Assembly (NCBI GenBank): GCA_054601695.1
Contig: BAAHQB010000072.1
Span: forward strand, 496,001 to 560,000
Source: Amorphochlora amoebiformis
Lineage: Eukaryota; Cercozoa; Chlorarachniophyceae
Direction: 5' to 3'
Length of the DNA: 64,000 nt
Below, in pieces: positions 62,676 to 64,000 of this stretch (position 1 is its first letter; each line of letters begins with the position of its first letter). The notes under the pieces were generated by a model. The model made no database searches, was not told the origin of the DNA, and saw nothing but the letters and a program-made list of their open reading frames with translations. The translations under genes and the position numbers were made by a program.

Positions 62676-63131
62676 CCAGCGACTGGAAACCCTCCTTCCG
62701 CTACGAAGACGCGATACCCTTCGGCATGAAGCTATCAGGTTCAAACCTAACCCTAACCCTAACCGAGTCATAGCCCCACTCTGGAATCAATGGTCCTCGG
62801 GCTAAGACATGCTGAATAATCTGATCCTAACCCTAACCCCAACCCTAACCCTAACATCAATAAACACAATACAAAGATAACACTGGAAGATATGTCTCAA
62901 TCGTTACGCAAATCTTAGAAATAATCCCTCCGCCCTTTTTATTTTTCGATAGATATATGTTTGAGATATTCAATATAGATATATATATGTATCCTCATAT
63001 ATATATATATATATATATATACATATTTTTGTATATTTATCATACACACATATTTCTAACCTTTAAAACCTTTCCATGATCTACATATGTATACAGTGTT
63101 TTTTTATATAACATATACATATACTTATGGG

Positions 63132-63171
<40 letters not shown>

Positions 63172-63536
63172 ATATACATACATATATATATATATGTAAG
63201 TATACATGTATGTGTATATATACATATATATATGTACATATATATATATATTATATATATATATATACATATATATATAATATACGATATGCATGTGTCC
63301 TATACATTACGGTAGTATAAAATGTATTTACGTATATGAATATAAAACGTTTTCTAACTACTAATATCATCATGATACTAGATAAACATACGCTCATAGC
63401 AAGTTCTAATAGTAATTATAAGTACTATTAGCATATTCTAATCCTTATCCTAACCGTAATAACGTTCTTTCTCTGTCGTGGTGTATTCAAAGGTATTACA
63501 CAGAAGAGCGCTTTGGAATTTGCGCCGGAAGGAGAG
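48955..63536 (+). CDS. Multi-EF-hand calcium-binding protein, runs off right side
   Basis: A plus-strand gene of about 40 tiny exons, read in a nearly continuous phase chain. The N-terminal half is helical and basic; the C-terminal half has several EF-hand loops followed by helices: [50 protein letters not shown] and [15 protein letters not shown]. Loops with DxxSSGxV/F-x-x-E-E-F are near-canonical, so calcium binding is expected for at least two. The overall architecture was not matched to a named family; calcium-regulated kinases, phosphatase B-double-prime subunits and axonemal proteins all have such arrays. The start codon is uncertain (48955 is a candidate), and coding probably continues past 63,536. 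Confidence 0.78.
49594..50656 (+). CDS. EF-hand gene: N-terminal exons
   Basis: Exons 49594-49665 ([20 protein letters not shown]), 49709-49752 ([14 protein letters not shown]), 49793-49859 ([20 protein letters not shown] then LG), 49901-49939 ([13 protein letters not shown]), 50125-50164 ([13 protein letters not shown]), 50197-50261 ([20 protein letters not shown] then R), 50400-50453 ([18 protein letters not shown]) and 50588-50656 ([20 protein letters not shown] then MDF). Phases 0/2/0/0/1/0/0/0 agree throughout. Here introns are short and the DNA is unusually rich in G+C for the window. CNNC is a possible metal site but has no partner pair visible. No family was recognised. Confidence 0.72.
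50776..51925 (+). CDS. EF-hand gene: coiled, basic exons
   Basis: Exons 50776-50811 ([12 protein letters not shown]), a possible 9-nt exon 50892-50900 (NII), 51002-51040 ([13 protein letters not shown]), 51243-51266 (AFGPLAKQ), 51366-51414 ([16 protein letters not shown]) and 51843-51925 ([20 protein letters not shown] then ERLTKAK). Phases 0/0/0/0/1/0 agree. The last exon is a strongly charged helix, probably coiled coil. The intron at 51,041-51,242 is a CT tract in the sense direction. Confidence 0.68.
51050..51195. repeat. Pyrimidine tract (CTCT) on the sense strand
   Basis: About 145 bp of CT repeat on the plus strand in the EF-hand gene intron between the exons at 51002-51040 and 51243-51266. 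Confidence 0.9.
52010..52132 (-). repeat. CCCTAA-type tract
   Basis: Imperfect CCCTAA/CTCTAACCC repeats just upstream of the EF-hand exon at 52140-52174. Similar tracts at 53,640-53,740 and 54,545-54,830 also precede or follow exons of this gene. Confidence 0.8.
52140..53913 (+). CDS. EF-hand gene: central exons and first EF-hand-like helix pair
   Basis: Exons 52140-52174, 52779-52808 (RLGYVNFFV), 52853-52907 ([18 protein letters not shown]), 53159-53200 ([14 protein letters not shown]), 53587-53616 ([10 protein letters not shown]), 53741-53791 ([17 protein letters not shown]) and 53862-53913 ([17 protein letters not shown]). The last two join as [20 protein letters not shown], an EF-hand-like pair of helices with a shortened, probably non-binding loop. 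The acceptor of the last exon is ccaag rather than the nearby ctgcag, chosen by frame. Several exons have a second open frame; the chain shown is the one with matching phases. Confidence 0.6.
54583..57814 (+). CDS. EF-hand gene: main EF-hand array
   Basis: Exons 54583-54616 ([10 protein letters not shown]), 55051-55069 (NRMLLT), 55779-55838 ([20 protein letters not shown]), 56324-56363 ([13 protein letters not shown]), 56650-56676 (VFEVATND), 56763-56821 ([19 protein letters not shown]), 56901-56942 ([14 protein letters not shown]), 57139-57212 ([14 protein letters not shown] at its end) and 57769-57814 ([15 protein letters not shown]). Two loops are near-canonical, with D at position 1, S/G-rich centre and E at position 12: [14 protein letters not shown] and [13 protein letters not shown], each split by an intron inside the loop. 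Phases 2/0/0/1/1/0/0/2/0 agree. Confidence 0.8.
56160..57120 (-). repeat. CCCTAA-type tracts with four 45-bp motif copies
   Basis: Motif copies in complement lie near 56,206-56,255, 56,265-56,308, 57,031-57,063 and 57,079-57,125. The tracts fill introns of the EF-hand gene, so the sense strand reads CCCTAA. Confidence 0.88.
57213..57578 (+). repeat. TTAGGG tract with two 45-bp motif copies
   Basis: Immediately follows the donor of the EF-hand exon at 57139-57212. Motif copies lie near 57,352-57,415 and 57,459-57,500. This is the largest tract in the plus-strand gene whose sense strand reads TTAGGG. Confidence 0.88.
57877..61643 (+). CDS. EF-hand gene: later EF-hands
   Basis: Exons 57877-57912 ([12 protein letters not shown]), 58991-59040 ([16 protein letters not shown]), 59316-59351 ([11 protein letters not shown]), 60224-60245 (WVKTPYL), 60505-60556 ([17 protein letters not shown]), 60689-60732 ([14 protein letters not shown]), 61228-61275 ([16 protein letters not shown]) and 61600-61643 ([14 protein letters not shown]). 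[11 protein letters not shown] and [13 protein letters not shown] look like EF-hand loops, the second with D, D, T-G and E-F in register. The donor of 58991-59040 was taken as gtccga to keep phase; gtaagc at 59024 is the alternative. Phases 0/2/2/0/1/0/0/2 agree. Confidence 0.7.
59535..59850. repeat. Minisatellite of about 45-60 bp
   Basis: Four to five copies of TTATCTAGAAGTGTATTATG then TGTATATCTATATATTTGTA and TC, some preceded by GTGCGATGTGAGTAAGAGAG. It lies in an EF-hand gene intron. Confidence 0.85.
60240..61225 (-). repeat. CCCTAA and CCTAAT arrays
   Basis: Canonical CCCTAA at 60,400-60,690 changes to an array of CCTAAT (TTAGGA on the other strand) at 60,850-61,190. Motif copies lie near 60,300-60,388 (extended form) and 61,100-61,143. 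EF-hand exons at 60505-60556, 60689-60732 and 61228-61275 sit among them. Confidence 0.88.
61644..62130 (-). repeat. CCCTAA minisatellites
   Basis: First about eight copies of a 24-bp unit (CCTAACCCTAACTCGAAA type, 61,650-61,870), then after an exon four copies of a unit of about 31 bp that fuses CCCTAA to GAGTCAATGGTCC, the end of the dispersed motif (61,955-62,070). The last copy continues into a complete motif. Confidence 0.9.
61881..63536 (+). CDS. EF-hand gene: right-most exons, frame uncertain
   Basis: Candidate exons are 61881-61927, one starting at 62151, 62680-62738 and 63504-63536. The exon at 62680 reads [19 protein letters not shown] in its best frame. The exon at 63504 reads [11 protein letters not shown] or [10 protein letters not shown] depending on phase. 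The exon at 62151 either ends at a TAA (62216-62218) or splices on; no donor in that exon gives the phase wanted downstream. So the gene may end near 62.2 kb, with the last two exons belonging to something else, or continue past the window. Confidence 0.45.
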
Positions 63537-63641
63537 GTGCCACGTGTCCGTGTGTGGGTGCCACGTGTCTGTTTATGACATGTATAGTATGTATACATAT
63601 ATATATATATATATATATGTAATATGTGGATATTAATATGC

Positions 63642-63713
<72 letters not shown>

Positions 63714-63714
63714 C

Positions 63715-63770
63715 TGCGCCGGAAGGAGAGGTGGCACGTGTCTATGTGCGTGTATGTGTTCATGACATGT
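63715..63770 (+). pseudogene. Copy of the 3-prime end of the exon at 63504-63536 plus intron start
   Basis: GCGCCGGAAGGAGAGGTG is identical in both, followed by CACGTGTC and then similar sequence through CATGACATGTATAGTAT. The two lie 190 bp apart in direct orientation, separated by TA repeat. Confidence 0.88.
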
Positions 63771-63774
63771 ATAG

Positions 63775-63809
<35 letters not shown>

Positions 63810-64000
63810 GGATAATATACATGTATATATATGTATATATATTTATATATATATATATGTGTATATATATATATATATATATCTTTATTTATATATTTAT
63901 GTGTGTAACAATACTACTAAAAATATTTATATAATTATGTGTGTAACAATACTACTAAAAATTCGTTTCAAGATTATCTACATGTGTACATATAAGTGAT

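Overview
This is a nuclear window from an intron-rich eukaryote, almost certainly a protist; the sequence does not let me name it. There are no prokaryote-style genes. Most bases are (TA)n microsatellite, interstitial TTAGGG/CCCTAA hexamer tracts and minisatellites. Long reading frames of Y/I/H/T, L/T/P or S/L residues are translations of these repeats. Real coding sequence is present as very small exons, mostly 25-80 nt, bounded by recognisable GT and AG sites. I found them by reading the non-repetitive islands on both strands, then requiring splice sites, intron phase and protein-family motifs to agree. No splicing has been tested.

Three genes emerge. (1) Positions 1-11,970, minus strand, running off the left edge: a sterol-3-beta-glucosyltransferase-like GT28/UGT protein in at least 15 exons. 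(2) About 13,145-48,153, minus strand: a chromatin remodeller with an ISWI/SNF2L-like ATPase, in roughly 70-75 exons and about 1,650 residues. From N- to C-terminus it reads as a Q/N-rich region, a K/R/E-rich nuclear-localisation region, a winged helix like linker histone H1 or SAMD1, a complete SNF2 ATPase (motifs I-VI), a HAND-like segment, a zinc finger like the C5HCH finger of NSD proteins, a KPMIS-repeat exon, an AT-hook and a Tudor-like fold. (3) From about 49 kb to 63.5 kb, plus strand, running to the right edge: a protein with several EF-hands behind a helical basic N-terminal half. Genes 2 and 3 are head to head across 48.2-49.3 kb. Genes 1 and 2 are in tandem, about 1.2 kb apart.

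Introns carry the repeats. Hexamer tracts and pyrimidine/purine tracts are mostly oriented so that the transcribed sense strand reads CCCTAA or CT. A motif of about 45 bp, containing TTAGTCCGAGGACCATTGAC, recurs inside the hexamer tracts across the whole window in a fixed orientation. Many introns also hold degenerate copies of pieces of the neighbouring exon together with its splice site.

The remodeller and its unusual domain set, the exon-fragment relics in introns and the sense-oriented telomere-like introns are the main things to check. Functions are inferred from family motifs. Exon edges are exact where splice sites and phase agree, and each block states where they do not.
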